This document shows positions 7,229 to 16,372 of a DNA stretch of 64,000 bases, piece after piece. The notes beneath the pieces are model-generated. The model worked only from the letters and a program-made list of their open reading frames with translations. It was not told where the DNA came from and did not search any database. Each line of letters begins with the position of its first letter. The first letter of the stretch is position 1. Origin of the DNA: DATKMS01 sp035541735 (lineage in GTDB: Bacteria; Desulfobacterota; Binatia; HRBIN30); contig DATKMS010000390.1 of NCBI GenBank assembly GCA_035541735.1, positions 1 through 64,000 of the forward strand, written 5' to 3'. The position numbers were made by a program, and so were the translations under genes.

Positions 7229-10119
7229 CTAGCCTCGTTGTCGTGTTTCTGCTTGCGCTTCTGTTGTCGTTTGTTCTCACGCCGGCTGTGCGCCGAGTGG
7301 CGCATGCTTTGCGTATCCTCGATCAGCCAACGGCGCGGAAGGTTCATCAGAATGCCACGCCCCGGGCCGGCGGCGTGGCCATCTACCTGGCATTCACTCT
7401 GACCTTCGTCGCCGCGCTGGTAGTGAATGCCCGGCCGTTGGCTACCGCGGGTGGGAAGGCGCGGGTGCTGGCTTTTCTGGCCGGCGGCACTGTCGCCTTC
7501 TTGCTGGGGCTGTGGGACGACATCCGCAGCATCAGGCCCCGCTACAAGTTCATCGGCCAGATCGCAGCGGCAGTCATTGCGTACCTCGGTGGCATGCAGA
7601 TCGTCAAGCTGGGTTCTCCGGAGGTGGGCGAATTCACCCTGCAATGGCTGGCGCTGCCGGCCACCGTGTTGTGGTTCGTGTTCATCATCAACGCGCTCAA
7701 TCTCATCGATGGCCTCGATGGACTGGCCGCGGGCATCACGTTGTTCGCGTCCCTCATCCTGTTGGTCGTTCTGGACAGCTCGAGTCGGTTTCTGGTCGCC
7801 ATTGGCTTTGCCGGGCTCGCGGGGACAACACTCGGCTTCCTGCGCTACAACTTCCACCCCGCTTCGATTTTTCTGGGCGACAGCGGCAGCTACTTCCTTG
7901 GGTACACTCTTGCCGCGCTCAGCATCCTCGGATCCATCAAGAGCGAGGCGACGGTCGCCATGCTCATTCCGATCATCGCCCTGGGCGTGCCGGTCATCGA
8001 CGCCCTGTGGGCGCTGATCCGCCGCTTCATCCTCGGGCAGCGGCTGTTCCACCCCGACGCCGACCACATCCACCATCGGCTGCTGAAGTTGGGCTATACC
8101 CATCGCCGCGCTGTTCTCCTGCTGTATGGCATCACCGTTGTGATGGGCTTGGTTGCCCTCGCCATGGTGCACGCCCGCAACGACCGCGCGGCGATAATCC
8201 TCGTTCTCATCGGAGCCGCTGCTTTCATTGGCATCCGCAAGCTGGGCTACCTTGCCTACATCCACCGCGAGCGCCTCGTCGGCTGGCTCGGGACGGTGAG
8301 CGATGAATTGGGGCTGCGTCGCAATCGCCGGTCGTTTCTCGAGTGCCAGGTGTCGATCTCGCAATCCACCGGCATGGCCGACCTGCGCCGGACGGTCGCG
8401 GCAGCGGCACAGTTTCTCGAACTTGACGACTGCCACCTTACCGTCGCGGGCTGTTCGGGGTGCGGTAACGAGTGGTGTGAATTTCGGCGCCCTGGAGCGC
8501 CCGACCCTGACACATCCGACTCGGACCCACACCGAACGTTGCTGCTTTCTCTGCCGCTGGTGCATCACGGAATGACGGTTGGCTGTCTCAAAGTCGCACG
8601 CCAGATGCAGCAAGGTCCCGCCAACCCGTACCTCATGCGCCGCATCGACCAACTCCGCGGTACGATTGCCGAGACCCTCCACCGCCTGTACGGCACGCAT
8701 TTCGATACCAACGGTGGCAGTCAGTTGCCGGGACACGCCCGAGGGCCGCGGGCGCACGTGCTGTTCCTGACGCACTACTTCCCACCGGAAGGCAACGCAC
8801 CGGCGGCGCGGGTACACGCCCTGTGCAAAGACTGGGTGCGCCAAGGGCAGGAGGTGACGGTGGTTACCTGTGCACCCAACGTGCCCAATGGCGTCGTCTA
8901 TGACGGATATGCGAACAAACTGTATCAGAGAGAAGTGCTCGACGGCATCGAGACGATTCGTATCTGGACGTACCTGGCTGCCAACCGCGGCACGGGACGC
9001 CGCATTGTCAACTACCTCTCGTACATGATTTCCGCCGCGCTCGCGGCCCTGCGGAGCGCGAAACCTGACATCATCATCGCCACCTCACCGCAGCTCTTCT
9101 GTGGTTGGGCGGGAGTGATCGTCAGCCGGCTCCGCCGCGTGCCGCTGATTCTCGAAGTCCGTGACATCTGGCCGGCTTCCATCGTCACCGTCGGTGCCAT
9201 GCGCAATCGATGGCTCGTCCGGTTTCTGGAATGGCTGGAGGCAAAGATGTACGCCGCGGCCGATCATATCGTCACCGTCGGCGAAGGCTACCGCGAGGAG
9301 CTGTTGAAGAAGGGGGTCCCGCCGGACAAGCTCACGGTGATCCCGAACGGTGTCGACCGCGACCTGTTCCTGCCGTGCGAGAGCCAGCCGCAGTTGCGGC
9401 TGCAGTGGAAGCTGGGCTTGAGCTTCGTATGTGCATACGTCGGCACGGTAGGCATGGCTTGCGGCCTGGACGTGCTCCTGCGTGCCGGGCGACTCCTGCG
9501 CGCACGCGATCGGATGGACATCAAGTTCCTCGTGGTGGGTGACGGCGCTGCGCAGGCGGAGCTGGCCCACCAGGCCGCGGAGTCGGGGCTGGGTAACGTC
9601 ATCTTCACCGGCCGCCAGAGCAAAGCAGCGATCCCGGCGATCTTGGCAACAGTCGATGCGAGCCTCGTGCACCTCAAGAAGCGACCGCTGTTCGCGACCG
9701 TGATGCCGTCGAAGATCTTCGAAGCGGCGGCCATGGCCAAGCCGATCATCCTGGGTGTGCAAGGGCACGCTGCCGCCCTGGTCGAGCGTGCCGGTTGCGG
9801 CATCTGCATCGAGCCGGAAAACGAAACCGCGCTGGTTGATGCGGTCGTGCGGCTGGCGGACGAGCGCCAGCTCGCAGCGGAGCTCGGACGCCGCGGCCAC
9901 GATTATTTCGTCGAGCATTTCGACCGCAGCATGCTGGCGGGCAAGTATCTGGATCTCATCCATCGCCTCCGCGCCCGGGCCGCCGCGGGTATGCAGGGGC
10001 GGGGAGACCCGACTCGCCGTGCGAGTGATCCAGAGCCCGAACCTCTGGAGGCATTCGGTCTGCCGGTGGTGCTCCACTCTCCCACCGCTGGCGGCGGCGC
10101 GGTGGCGTCGGAGCGTTGA
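7225..10119 (+). CDS. Fused polyprenyl-phosphate sugar-1-P transferase (WecA/MraY family) + GT4 glycosyltransferase
   Basis: A 964-residue fusion. Residues 1 to about 345 are a multi-pass WecA-type transferase that loads the first sugar phosphate on undecaprenyl phosphate: DD at 98-99, NALNLIDGLDG at 156-166, FLGDSGS at 216-222 and HPDADHIHHRLL at 276-287 are all intact. Residues about 365-500 form a soluble Cys-containing segment (CSGCGNEWCEF) that looks sensor-like. From about residue 510 a GT4 glycosyltransferase follows (VLFLTHYFPPEGNAPAARVH, LEVRDIWPASIV, IPNGVDRDLF), resembling WbuB-type enzymes. Thus glycan initiation and probably the second sugar addition are on one chain. The reading frame is continuous with no sign of an assembly join. 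Confidence 0.9.
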   Translation: MTSLVVVFLLALLLSFVLTPAVRRVAHALRILDQPTARKVHQNATPRAGGVAIYLAFTLTFVAALVVNARPLATAGGKARVLAFLAGGTVAFLLGLWDDIRSIRPRYKFIGQIAAAVIAYLGGMQIVKLGSPEVGEFTLQWLALPATVLWFVFIINALNLIDGLDGLAAGITLFASLILLVVLDSSSRFLVAIGFAGLAGTTLGFLRYNFHPASIFLGDSGSYFLGYTLAALSILGSIKSEATVAMLIPIIALGVPVIDALWALIRRFILGQRLFHPDADHIHHRLLKLGYTHRRAVLLLYGITVVMGLVALAMVHARNDRAAIILVLIGAAAFIGIRKLGYLAYIHRERLVGWLGTVSDELGLRRNRRSFLECQVSISQSTGMADLRRTVAAAAQFLELDDCHLTVAGCSGCGNEWCEFRRPGAPDPDTSDSDPHRTLLLSLPLVHHGMTVGCLKVARQMQQGPANPYLMRRIDQLRGTIAETLHRLYGTHFDTNGGSQLPGHARGPRAHVLFLTHYFPPEGNAPAARVHALCKDWVRQGQEVTVVTCAPNVPNGVVYDGYANKLYQREVLDGIETIRIWTYLAANRGTGRRIVNYLSYMISAALAALRSAKPDIIIATSPQLFCGWAGVIVSRLRRVPLILEVRDIWPASIVTVGAMRNRWLVRFLEWLEAKMYAAADHIVTVGEGYREELLKKGVPPDKLTVIPNGVDRDLFLPCESQPQLRLQWKLGLSFVCAYVGTVGMACGLDVLLRAGRLLRARDRMDIKFLVVGDGAAQAELAHQAAESGLGNVIFTGRQSKAAIPAILATVDASLVHLKKRPLFATVMPSKIFEAAAMAKPIILGVQGHAAALVERAGCGICIEPENETALVDAVVRLADERQLAAELGRRGHDYFVEHFDRSMLAGKYLDLIHRLRARAAAGMQGRGDPTRRASDPEPEPLEAFGLPVVLHSPTAGGGAVASER

Positions 10120-10123
10120 GACA

Positions 10124-11935
10124 TTGCAGCTAACGCGCGAGAGTCTGCCGTTGCCCAGCGTGGGCCCGTCTGCCCGCACGCTCCACCTTGCGCCGCATTG
10201 GCGTGGTGCTGCGGACCACCTCCTCCGCCTGATGCGCACGGCGCGCGAGATCCCGCCTCCCCAGCTGGCTGCGCTGTTGCGCTTCATGGCTTTGCAACGG
10301 CTGTACGGTCGGTTGCCGACACTGCCGATCCGGCGCGCCCGACGTGCCGCCGCCGGCACCTGTGTAGCCGAGCCGTTGCCGTCGCTGCTGCCGCAGTTGG
10401 CGTTGCCCATTGCCCCAGCAACGCTTGCCGAACGCACCGCGCTCCTGGCGACGGGCCGCTTTGCCTACCTCGGACGCGCGGCGGATTTTACGGCGGGCAT
10501 CCGCTGGAGAGATCCCAACGCCTCTCCCCTGTGGGCCTTCAATCTGCACTACCTGGGAGCTGTGGCGGAACTGGTGTTCGCCGGACACACCGGAGTGGCA
10601 CAGCGTGTCCTGGCCTCGTGGGTGGCCTCGTATCAGGACCGCTGGGACCCCGTGGCCTGGCATCCGTATCCGGCGTCGCTGCGGCTGATCAACCTGTGCG
10701 TGGCTGCAGGGTACGCTGGCAGGTTCGAAGCGTTGGGCGATCAGACCCTGGAGCTGGTACGCATCCATGCGGCATACCTCCTACGGCACCTCGAGTACCA
10801 TCTGCGCGGCAACCACCTCCTCGAGAACGCCTGCGCGTTGTTGTTTGCCGCTCGATTCCTGCGCGGGTCGTTGGCGGCAGACTGCGAAGTCATGGCTCGG
10901 CGGTTGTTTGTCGTCGAGGTTCCGGAGCAGATTCTACCCGACGGCGCTCATTTCGAGCTCTCGCCCATGTATCACGCGATCGCCATGCACCGGCTGCTCC
11001 AGGCGATCGCCCTGCTGGGAGATGACGACCCGTTGGTGCAGGGGACACTGGCGCCTGCGGTCGTCCGCATGGCCAACTTCCTGGTGGGTGTGCTTTGTCC
11101 GGACGGGGACATTCCCTTGCTCGGTGACAGCAGCCGGGGTTTTGCACCGCACCCGTCGGTCCTGCTCGACCTGGCGCGCCAACTCGGCGTTGCGGCGACC
11201 CTGCAGCCAGCCGACGGGATCACATCGTTCGGCGACTGCGGCCTGCACGTATTGCGCACGCCACGCCTGTGGGCCGTCTTCGATGCCGGCCCGGTGTGTC
11301 CACCATACTTGCCCGGCCACGGCCAGGCCGACTCTCTGACCGTCGAGGTATGGTGCGACGGCGCCTGCGTCGTGGGCGATCCCGGGATCCACGACTACAC
11401 CGGACCGGAACGCGCCTGGGGTCGTTCCTCACGTGCGCATAGCACGCTGAGCGTTGATGACGCAGACACCTCTGAAGTCTACGGGAGCTTCCGAGTCGGC
11501 GGCCGTGCGCAGATCGCTGCCGTGAGCGTAGAGCCGCACGGGGTGACGGCCACGCTCCGCCCGTTCGGCCTGCCGGCGCGGATGGTGCGCAGCGTGCGTC
11601 TGCTCGATGGTGACGCGCTGGAGGTTGTCGACTCAGCGAGCGTGCCAGCGGGCAGAACAGTGCGTTCGCGGCTCCATCTCCATCCCGACGTGCGGCTGGT
11701 GGAGCCGCCAAGCTCAAATGGCAAATCGGGGCATTCGGTATTGCTCCGCAGCCCGGCAGGGTACGTCCGCATCAGCGCGCCGCACCTGCTACGCCTCGAG
11801 CCGGGCCGCGCCTCGCGCCGCTATGGGCTGATCGAACCGACGACCATTGTGGTGCAGGAGCTGCAGCGCAGTGGCGGGGCCGAACCGGTCGTTGCAGGGC
11901 GCTGGCTGCTGCAGCCCTTGGAAGCGGTGGGATAG
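10124..11935 (+). CDS. Heparinase II/III family protein (polysaccharide lyase-like)
   Basis: Resembles the heparinase II/III and alginate lyase-type proteins found in exopolysaccharide loci. An N-terminal alpha-helical toroid region (FNLHYLGAV; DRWDPVAWHPYPASLRLIN; NHLLENACALLFAARFL; LPDGAHFELSPMYH) precedes a beta-rich Hepar_II_III domain (DAGPVCPPYLPGHGQAD, VVGDPGIHDYTG). No signal peptide is clear, so it may act at the inner face or be exported in another way. Its role in such loci is thought to be trimming or releasing the polymer. No ATG lies near the expected N-terminus; TTG 10124, five bases after the previous stop, is chosen, with GTG 10160 or ATG 10232 as alternatives. Confidence 0.85.
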   Translation: MQLTRESLPLPSVGPSARTLHLAPHWRGAADHLLRLMRTAREIPPPQLAALLRFMALQRLYGRLPTLPIRRARRAAAGTCVAEPLPSLLPQLALPIAPATLAERTALLATGRFAYLGRAADFTAGIRWRDPNASPLWAFNLHYLGAVAELVFAGHTGVAQRVLASWVASYQDRWDPVAWHPYPASLRLINLCVAAGYAGRFEALGDQTLELVRIHAAYLLRHLEYHLRGNHLLENACALLFAARFLRGSLAADCEVMARRLFVVEVPEQILPDGAHFELSPMYHAIAMHRLLQAIALLGDDDPLVQGTLAPAVVRMANFLVGVLCPDGDIPLLGDSSRGFAPHPSVLLDLARQLGVAATLQPADGITSFGDCGLHVLRTPRLWAVFDAGPVCPPYLPGHGQADSLTVEVWCDGACVVGDPGIHDYTGPERAWGRSSRAHSTLSVDDADTSEVYGSFRVGGRAQIAAVSVEPHGVTATLRPFGLPARMVRSVRLLDGDALEVVDSASVPAGRTVRSRLHLHPDVRLVEPPSSNGKSGHSVLLRSPAGYVRISAPHLLRLEPGRASRRYGLIEPTTIVVQELQRSGGAEPVVAGRWLLQPLEAVG

Positions 11936-11943
11936 ACGCACCG

Positions 11944-13449
11944 ATGTACAGAGCCGTGGTCGCTCGCAACGCAGTCAGCCGGCAGCGGCAGGATCAGCCG
12001 GCGCTTCCAGGCTGGGTTGCCGTGCCGGTGGTCGCCGCTCTGGCGTCGCTGCTGTTGCTCATCATTGCGCTGACGCCGGCGCAGCACTTGCCGGGAGCGG
12101 CGCTGGCGTATGTCAATCTGCTCATCATTTGCGGCGCGGCAGTGTATTTCCTCCGCGAGGGGACACTGCAGGGGCTCATCCCGGTGATCTTCCTCACCTG
12201 GCTCGCCGCGGCCTGGCCGTTGGCGTCGATCTACTTTGCCACTCGTTTCCCGACGGCGGTGTACACGACGCTGGCGGAGGACCGAGAGTTCCTCTTCCGC
12301 AATACCTGGTTGCAAGCCGTCACCTTGCTATTCCTGGTTTGCTATTTGACGGCGCTGTTCCTTCTCCGAGGCCGGTACCCAGCGTGGTCCAGTTCTGCTG
12401 GATCGCTGCGGGATGACCGGCGTGCGGCCACCATCGTGCTTTGCATCGCGATGAGCGCGATCACGCTGCACGCGGTGTCGAAGGTCGCGGCATTTCCCGA
12501 ACTGCTGCAGTACACTGCTGATGGTGGCTTCATCTTTCTGCACAGCCTCATCTTGATGGTGGGGGTACTGTTTCTCCGCCTGCCCCTGCCGACGCGCTGC
12601 TGGGCGCTGCTCTTCATGGTGTTCGCCGGGGCTTTCTATACAATCGGCAACGCGCGTGGGCAGGCGGCCCTGCCGATGACGCTGTTACTGATCGGTTTGA
12701 TTTTCCTGAGCGACCTCGACCTGCGCTGGAAGGTGGGGATCGTGAGCGTCGTGGTGGTGGGGTTTCCGCTCGGCTTGGTCATCTCCAATACCACGCGCCT
12801 GGTGACTCAGACGATTGGTTTCGTGGACCTTGCCACACGGCTGAAAGCCTTGCAGCAATGGCAGGAGGTGCTTACCGATACGCCCGTTCTCGCCTCCACG
12901 TTCGGGCGTCTGTTCTTCACGGGCGGCCACAGTGTCGTCACCCTGTCACCCGAGCGATATCCCTATGTAGACTTCTCTTGGACGAAGTATCTCTGGGAGT
13001 TCGTCATGCGTGTCCTGCCACGCAAATTCTTCTACGACCCCTACTACTCCTCCAACCCCAACGTGTTGCTGCGCAAGTATGATTTCATCATCACGGATGA
13101 AACCTCGACGCCGCTGTCGCTCATCGGCGGCCTGTACGTTCTTGGCGGCGTCGTGCCGGTGATGGTGGGCGGCCTGTTCCTGGGTGCGTACCATGCGTTG
13201 TTTGGTCGCTTGATCGCGCGGCTGAACCGCGCATCGAAGCACATGGCGTTGCTTGTCTTCGCGTTGACGGGCACGCACCTCCTGTGGGCGCAAAACCTCG
13301 ACCTGATCACGCACGTGCGTGGCACGATCTGGGCGGCCGCTTCTGGAATCGCGCTGTACCTGGTGGTCATTCGTCCGTTCCTCGGCTTGCCGGTACGTGG
13401 CCGACGCGTGCTCGTGCGCCGCCGACGGCTGATGGCGAGGCCGGCATGA
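11944..13449 (+). CDS. Multi-pass membrane protein, likely O-antigen/exopolysaccharide polymerase (Wzy-like)
   Basis: A 501-residue protein with about ten to twelve hydrophobic segments (for example VVAALASLLLLIIALTP, LLINLIICGAAVYFL-type stretches, and a C-terminal pair). A long hydrophilic loop around residues 300-380 (FFTGGHSVVTLSPERYPYVD, LPRKFFYDPYYSS) is typical of oligosaccharide polymerases, whose sequence conservation is otherwise poor. It sits between the lyase gene and a glycosyltransferase gene, overlapping the latter by ATGA. A role in joining lipid-linked repeat units is inferred from topology and from the locus, which otherwise lacks a polymerase. Confidence 0.75.
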   Translation: MYRAVVARNAVSRQRQDQPALPGWVAVPVVAALASLLLLIIALTPAQHLPGAALAYVNLLIICGAAVYFLREGTLQGLIPVIFLTWLAAAWPLASIYFATRFPTAVYTTLAEDREFLFRNTWLQAVTLLFLVCYLTALFLLRGRYPAWSSSAGSLRDDRRAATIVLCIAMSAITLHAVSKVAAFPELLQYTADGGFIFLHSLILMVGVLFLRLPLPTRCWALLFMVFAGAFYTIGNARGQAALPMTLLLIGLIFLSDLDLRWKVGIVSVVVVGFPLGLVISNTTRLVTQTIGFVDLATRLKALQQWQEVLTDTPVLASTFGRLFFTGGHSVVTLSPERYPYVDFSWTKYLWEFVMRVLPRKFFYDPYYSSNPNVLLRKYDFIITDETSTPLSLIGGLYVLGGVVPVMVGGLFLGAYHALFGRLIARLNRASKHMALLVFALTGTHLLWAQNLDLITHVRGTIWAAASGIALYLVVIRPFLGLPVRGRRVLVRRRRLMARPA

Positions 13450-14678
13450 AGTACCTCGTCGCCGTCGATGACTGCTTCCTGGACCGTCCCGGGGGGATGG
13501 GCCGTGTGGCGTGGGATATTGCCCTGCTGATGCGCGATCGTGGGCACACGGTCGCCATGGTTGCGGCGCGGCCGCAACCGAGTACCGAAGCGTCGCACGT
13601 CAGTGTCCACGACGGCATCCGTGTGCTGCGCTACTCTCGCCCACCGCTCGCAAGCTGGCACCCGTTCCGGGCGCAGCGGATCATCCGAGCGGCGCGGTCC
13701 GCCACGCAGCAGCATTTCGGACGCGAGCGGTGGGACGTCGTGCACATGCATTCGGCCTTGACGGCGGCCGGCGTGTTGGCAGCGGTGGGAGGCGGCCCGC
13801 GCTACGTCTACACCCTGCACTCCCCCATCACCATGGAACAACAGATCAACTGGGCGAGCCAGGGCGCGGTGGGGCAGCTGAAGCTGATCTCCGGGCTCGG
13901 GATTTTGGCGCGCATCGAGCGCCAGGTCCTGTCGGCGTGCGAGCGCATTCACACGCTCTCCGAGTATAGTCGGGCGCAGCTCGAGGAGATCCACGGGACC
14001 AACGGCCGTGTGTCGGTGATACCGCACTGGCAGCGCCCGGCACTGCGTCGTGAACACACTAGAGCGGAAGCGCGCCGGCAGCTGGGGTGGCCTGTCGACG
14101 AAGCGATTCTGTTGACCGTCCGCACGCTCGCAGCGCGCTATGGCGTCGACATCGCGATTCGCGCCGTGGCGCCCATGGCACGGCAAGGCCAGTGCGCCTT
14201 TGCCATCGGTGGCGACGGTCCGCAGCAAGCGTCCCTGACCCACTTGGCGCAGTCGCTCAATGCAGGCGAGCGCATCTGGTTTCTGGGCCGGCTTACCGAG
14301 CCGCAGTTGGCGCTGGCCTATCAAGCCGCTGATCTCTTCCTTCTGCCGACGCGTGCCTTGGAATGCTTCGGGTTGATCGTGCTGGAGGCACTTGCCTGTG
14401 GCTGTCCAGTGCTTGGGACCGACGCCGGAGCAATTCCAGAGCTGCTGCGACCCATCCTGCCGGACTACATTGTGCCGGCTGGAGATGACGCGGCGCTCCA
14501 AGAAAAGGTGCAGGCGTTTCTCGCGGGCCGCCTGAGCAGAACGCCCGAGGCCCAGCTCATTGCGCATGTGCAGCAGTACTTTGGCAAGTCGGTGATCGCG
14601 CCGCGGATCGCGGCGCTGTTGGAGGACGGCGTTGCTATGCACAGCACCCTCATGGAAGCGGCGCCTTCTTGCATGTGA
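13446..14678 (+). CDS. GT4-family glycosyltransferase
   Basis: A 410-residue cytoplasmic retaining glycosyltransferase of the GT-B fold. The N-terminal acceptor domain starts MKYLVAVDDCFLDRPGGMGRV with a Gly-rich GGMGRV loop; the C-terminal nucleotide-sugar domain shows LLTVRTLAARYGVDIAIRAV, IGGDGPQ and ECFGLIVLEALACGCPVLG, where the E-x7-E motif binds the sugar nucleotide. The ATG at 13446 overlaps the preceding stop as ATGA, implying coupled translation. Its last 29 bases overlap the 3' end of a minus-strand methyltransferase gene. Donor and acceptor sugars cannot be told from sequence. Confidence 0.92.
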   Translation: MKYLVAVDDCFLDRPGGMGRVAWDIALLMRDRGHTVAMVAARPQPSTEASHVSVHDGIRVLRYSRPPLASWHPFRAQRIIRAARSATQQHFGRERWDVVHMHSALTAAGVLAAVGGGPRYVYTLHSPITMEQQINWASQGAVGQLKLISGLGILARIERQVLSACERIHTLSEYSRAQLEEIHGTNGRVSVIPHWQRPALRREHTRAEARRQLGWPVDEAILLTVRTLAARYGVDIAIRAVAPMARQGQCAFAIGGDGPQQASLTHLAQSLNAGERIWFLGRLTEPQLALAYQAADLFLLPTRALECFGLIVLEALACGCPVLGTDAGAIPELLRPILPDYIVPAGDDAALQEKVQAFLAGRLSRTPEAQLIAHVQQYFGKSVIAPRIAALLEDGVAMHSTLMEAAPSCM

Positions 14679-15402
14679 CCATGAAGACGCGCGTGAACAC
14701 GCCGCTGCCCGTAGTGCCGGTTTCCACCAGATTGTATGCCTTCAAAGTCTGCCTGATGCCCTGCCACAAGACCCACCGGAGCGTGGAGAGCGGGCTGTAC
14801 CCGCGCGGCACCGGACCGACCTCTCGACAGACCACGTCGGTGCCGCCAGCAAGCAGCAGCAAACGGGTGATCGGGTTGGGTCCGAGGCCGATTTCATGGG
14901 TGAAGTCGTCGTAGCGCAGATGGGTTCCCCACGGACTCTCCGCATTTGGGGTTTGCAGGATGAGGCGGCCGCCGCATTTCAGCGCGCCGAGGCACCCATC
15001 GAGGAATTGCAAGACCTCGTCTTTGCGGAAGTGCTCGACAATGTCCAAACCGGTAATCAGATCGAACGAGTCACGACGCGTGTCGAGGAAGGCGAGGACA
15101 TTGTCCTGTGTGACACTGGCCACCACCTGACGCGCGAGCCGCACTTGCTCCGGGCTCAGGTCGACGCCCGAGAGGTTGGTGTAGCCGCGTTGCTTGAAGA
15201 AGTGGAGCAGCCTGCCGCTGCCGCAAGCGAGATCGACGATTGCAGCGTCCTTGTCCCGCGGCAGCCAGCCGCGCATGTAGTAATCGTAGGCGCGACCCCA
15301 GCGGTCGGCGGGGCCGGTGTCGAACGTCGCCGGGGCATCCTGGAACAGCGAGGCGTAGCGACGGTAGATGCGGGCGCGGTAGTCTATCGGTGCATCACCC
15401 AT
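14650..15402 (-). CDS. Class I SAM-dependent methyltransferase
   Basis: A 250-residue methyltransferase. The SAM-binding motif I is VDLACGSGRLLHFF, followed by SGVDLSPEQVRLAR (motif II acidic residue) and GLDIVEHFRKDE (post-motif with the HF pair), then GGRLILQTPNAESPWG. The C-terminal region with HEIGLGPNPITRLLLLAG is common in methyltransferases of polysaccharide loci. It is one of two minus-strand genes in the locus and is convergent with the glycosyltransferase gene upstream. The 172-base gap to the next + strand gene must hold divergent promoters. Probably methylates a sugar of the polymer; substrate unknown. Confidence 0.88.
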   Translation of the reverse strand: MGDAPIDYRARIYRRYASLFQDAPATFDTGPADRWGRAYDYYMRGWLPRDKDAAIVDLACGSGRLLHFFKQRGYTNLSGVDLSPEQVRLARQVVASVTQDNVLAFLDTRRDSFDLITGLDIVEHFRKDEVLQFLDGCLGALKCGGRLILQTPNAESPWGTHLRYDDFTHEIGLGPNPITRLLLLAGGTDVVCREVGPVPRGYSPLSTLRWVLWQGIRQTLKAYNLVETGTTGSGVFTRVFMVTCKKAPLP

Positions 15403-15574
15403 GCAGCGTGGGCACGCGGACGTCGCTCTGGACTAGGCACATCGTCCTCTTGCGGCGGTGTCGGATCATCGTCCCCAGCCTATAAACGATCGGTGCCAGC
15501 GAAGCTAGTTCATCTTGCACCCGGGACTGTGCTGGGGACGTCGGGACAACGCATTGACTGCAGGGAGAGATGGG
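15403..15574. promoter_or_regulatory. Divergent intergenic region
   Basis: Lies between two head-to-head methyltransferase genes and so should contain a promoter in each direction. A TATAAA at 15481-15486 is the only box-like motif I could see; no partner -35 element stands at the right distance, so no promoter is assigned. A purine-rich GGGAGAG at 15563-15569 is the ribosome-binding site of the + strand gene. Confidence 0.35.
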
Positions 15575-16372
15575 ATGCACGTCGAGACTGAGAACACCCG
15601 CGATCTGACCAACGTGAGAAGCGGGCAGACATTGCGCGCTGCTTTGTTCAGCGCCGTGGCCGATCGTTTGGCCGTGCAGGTCGATGCCTACACGTGGCGC
15701 CGCTACTCGCTGATCAAGCCGTTCTTGCTCAAGGGGCCGATACGGGCGCTCAACATCGGCACCGGCGGCGGGGTCGAGACGCTGCGGCTCCTGCGCCGTG
15801 GGAACTGCGTGACGACGATCGAGATCAACCGCGACACCGCGCAGCGCACGCGGCAGCGGATCGAGCGCTGCGGGTACGGCGAGCAACACGAGGGCACGGT
15901 CGGCCACGTACTCCATGTCGAGCTGGACGGGCCGTTTCAGCTGGTGCTCATGAGTGAGGTGCTCGAACACATTGTCGACGACTTTGCGGCACTGCGTCGC
16001 ATTGCGGGTTGGCTCGCACCCGGCGGCCGACTGGTCCTGTCAACCCCGACGGCGTCGTACGGCATGCTGCCCGGTGACACCCTGTCGGTGCATGAAGACG
16101 GGGGCCACGTGCGTCCGGGCTACGATGGTCCGGAACTCGACGCGATGTTGGCCGCGGTCGGGTTGGTTACCCTGCGGCGCATCTACAACTGTGCCGCCGG
16201 CGCGTGCTGGCAGCACCGCATCGAGCGACAGCTCCGTTTGACGAGTGCGACGCGGTGGGCGGGCTACGCCTTCGGGCTCATCAGCCGACCACTGCTGCCG
16301 CTGCTCGACGCGCTCCCCTACCACCCATCCGACCAGATCACCATCGCTTCGAAGCTGGCCACCAAACCATGA
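15575..16372 (+). CDS. SAM-dependent methyltransferase
   Basis: A 265-residue class I methyltransferase. Motif I is a variant, LNIGTGGGVETLRLL, followed by TTIEINRDTAQRTR, then VLMSEVLEHIVDDFAALRRI and GGRLVLSTPTASYGML, all in canonical order for the Methyltransf_11/25 group. ATG 15575 follows GGGAGAG at 15563-15569; an upstream in-frame ATG at 15515 lacks that context. The stop overlaps the next start as ATGA. Not closely similar to the divergent methyltransferase at 14650, so this is not a local duplication. Sugar or lipid-linked intermediate methylation is inferred from context. Confidence 0.88.
   Translation: MHVETENTRDLTNVRSGQTLRAALFSAVADRLAVQVDAYTWRRYSLIKPFLLKGPIRALNIGTGGGVETLRLLRRGNCVTTIEINRDTAQRTRQRIERCGYGEQHEGTVGHVLHVELDGPFQLVLMSEVLEHIVDDFAALRRIAGWLAPGGRLVLSTPTASYGMLPGDTLSVHEDGGHVRPGYDGPELDAMLAAVGLVTLRRIYNCAAGACWQHRIERQLRLTSATRWAGYAFGLISRPLLPLLDALPYHPSDQITIASKLATKP

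Noticed and set aside
7195..8844. Long minus-strand open frame (549 codons) opposite the phosphosugar transferase
   Set aside because: It lies wholly antisense to a gene with clear catalytic motifs; its low-complexity, Arg/Gln/Glu-rich translation has no domain. It is an effect of GC-rich codon use.
15481..15486. TATAAA as a -10 promoter box
   Set aside because: No -35 element at 16-18 bases on either strand; kept only as a remark for the divergent region.
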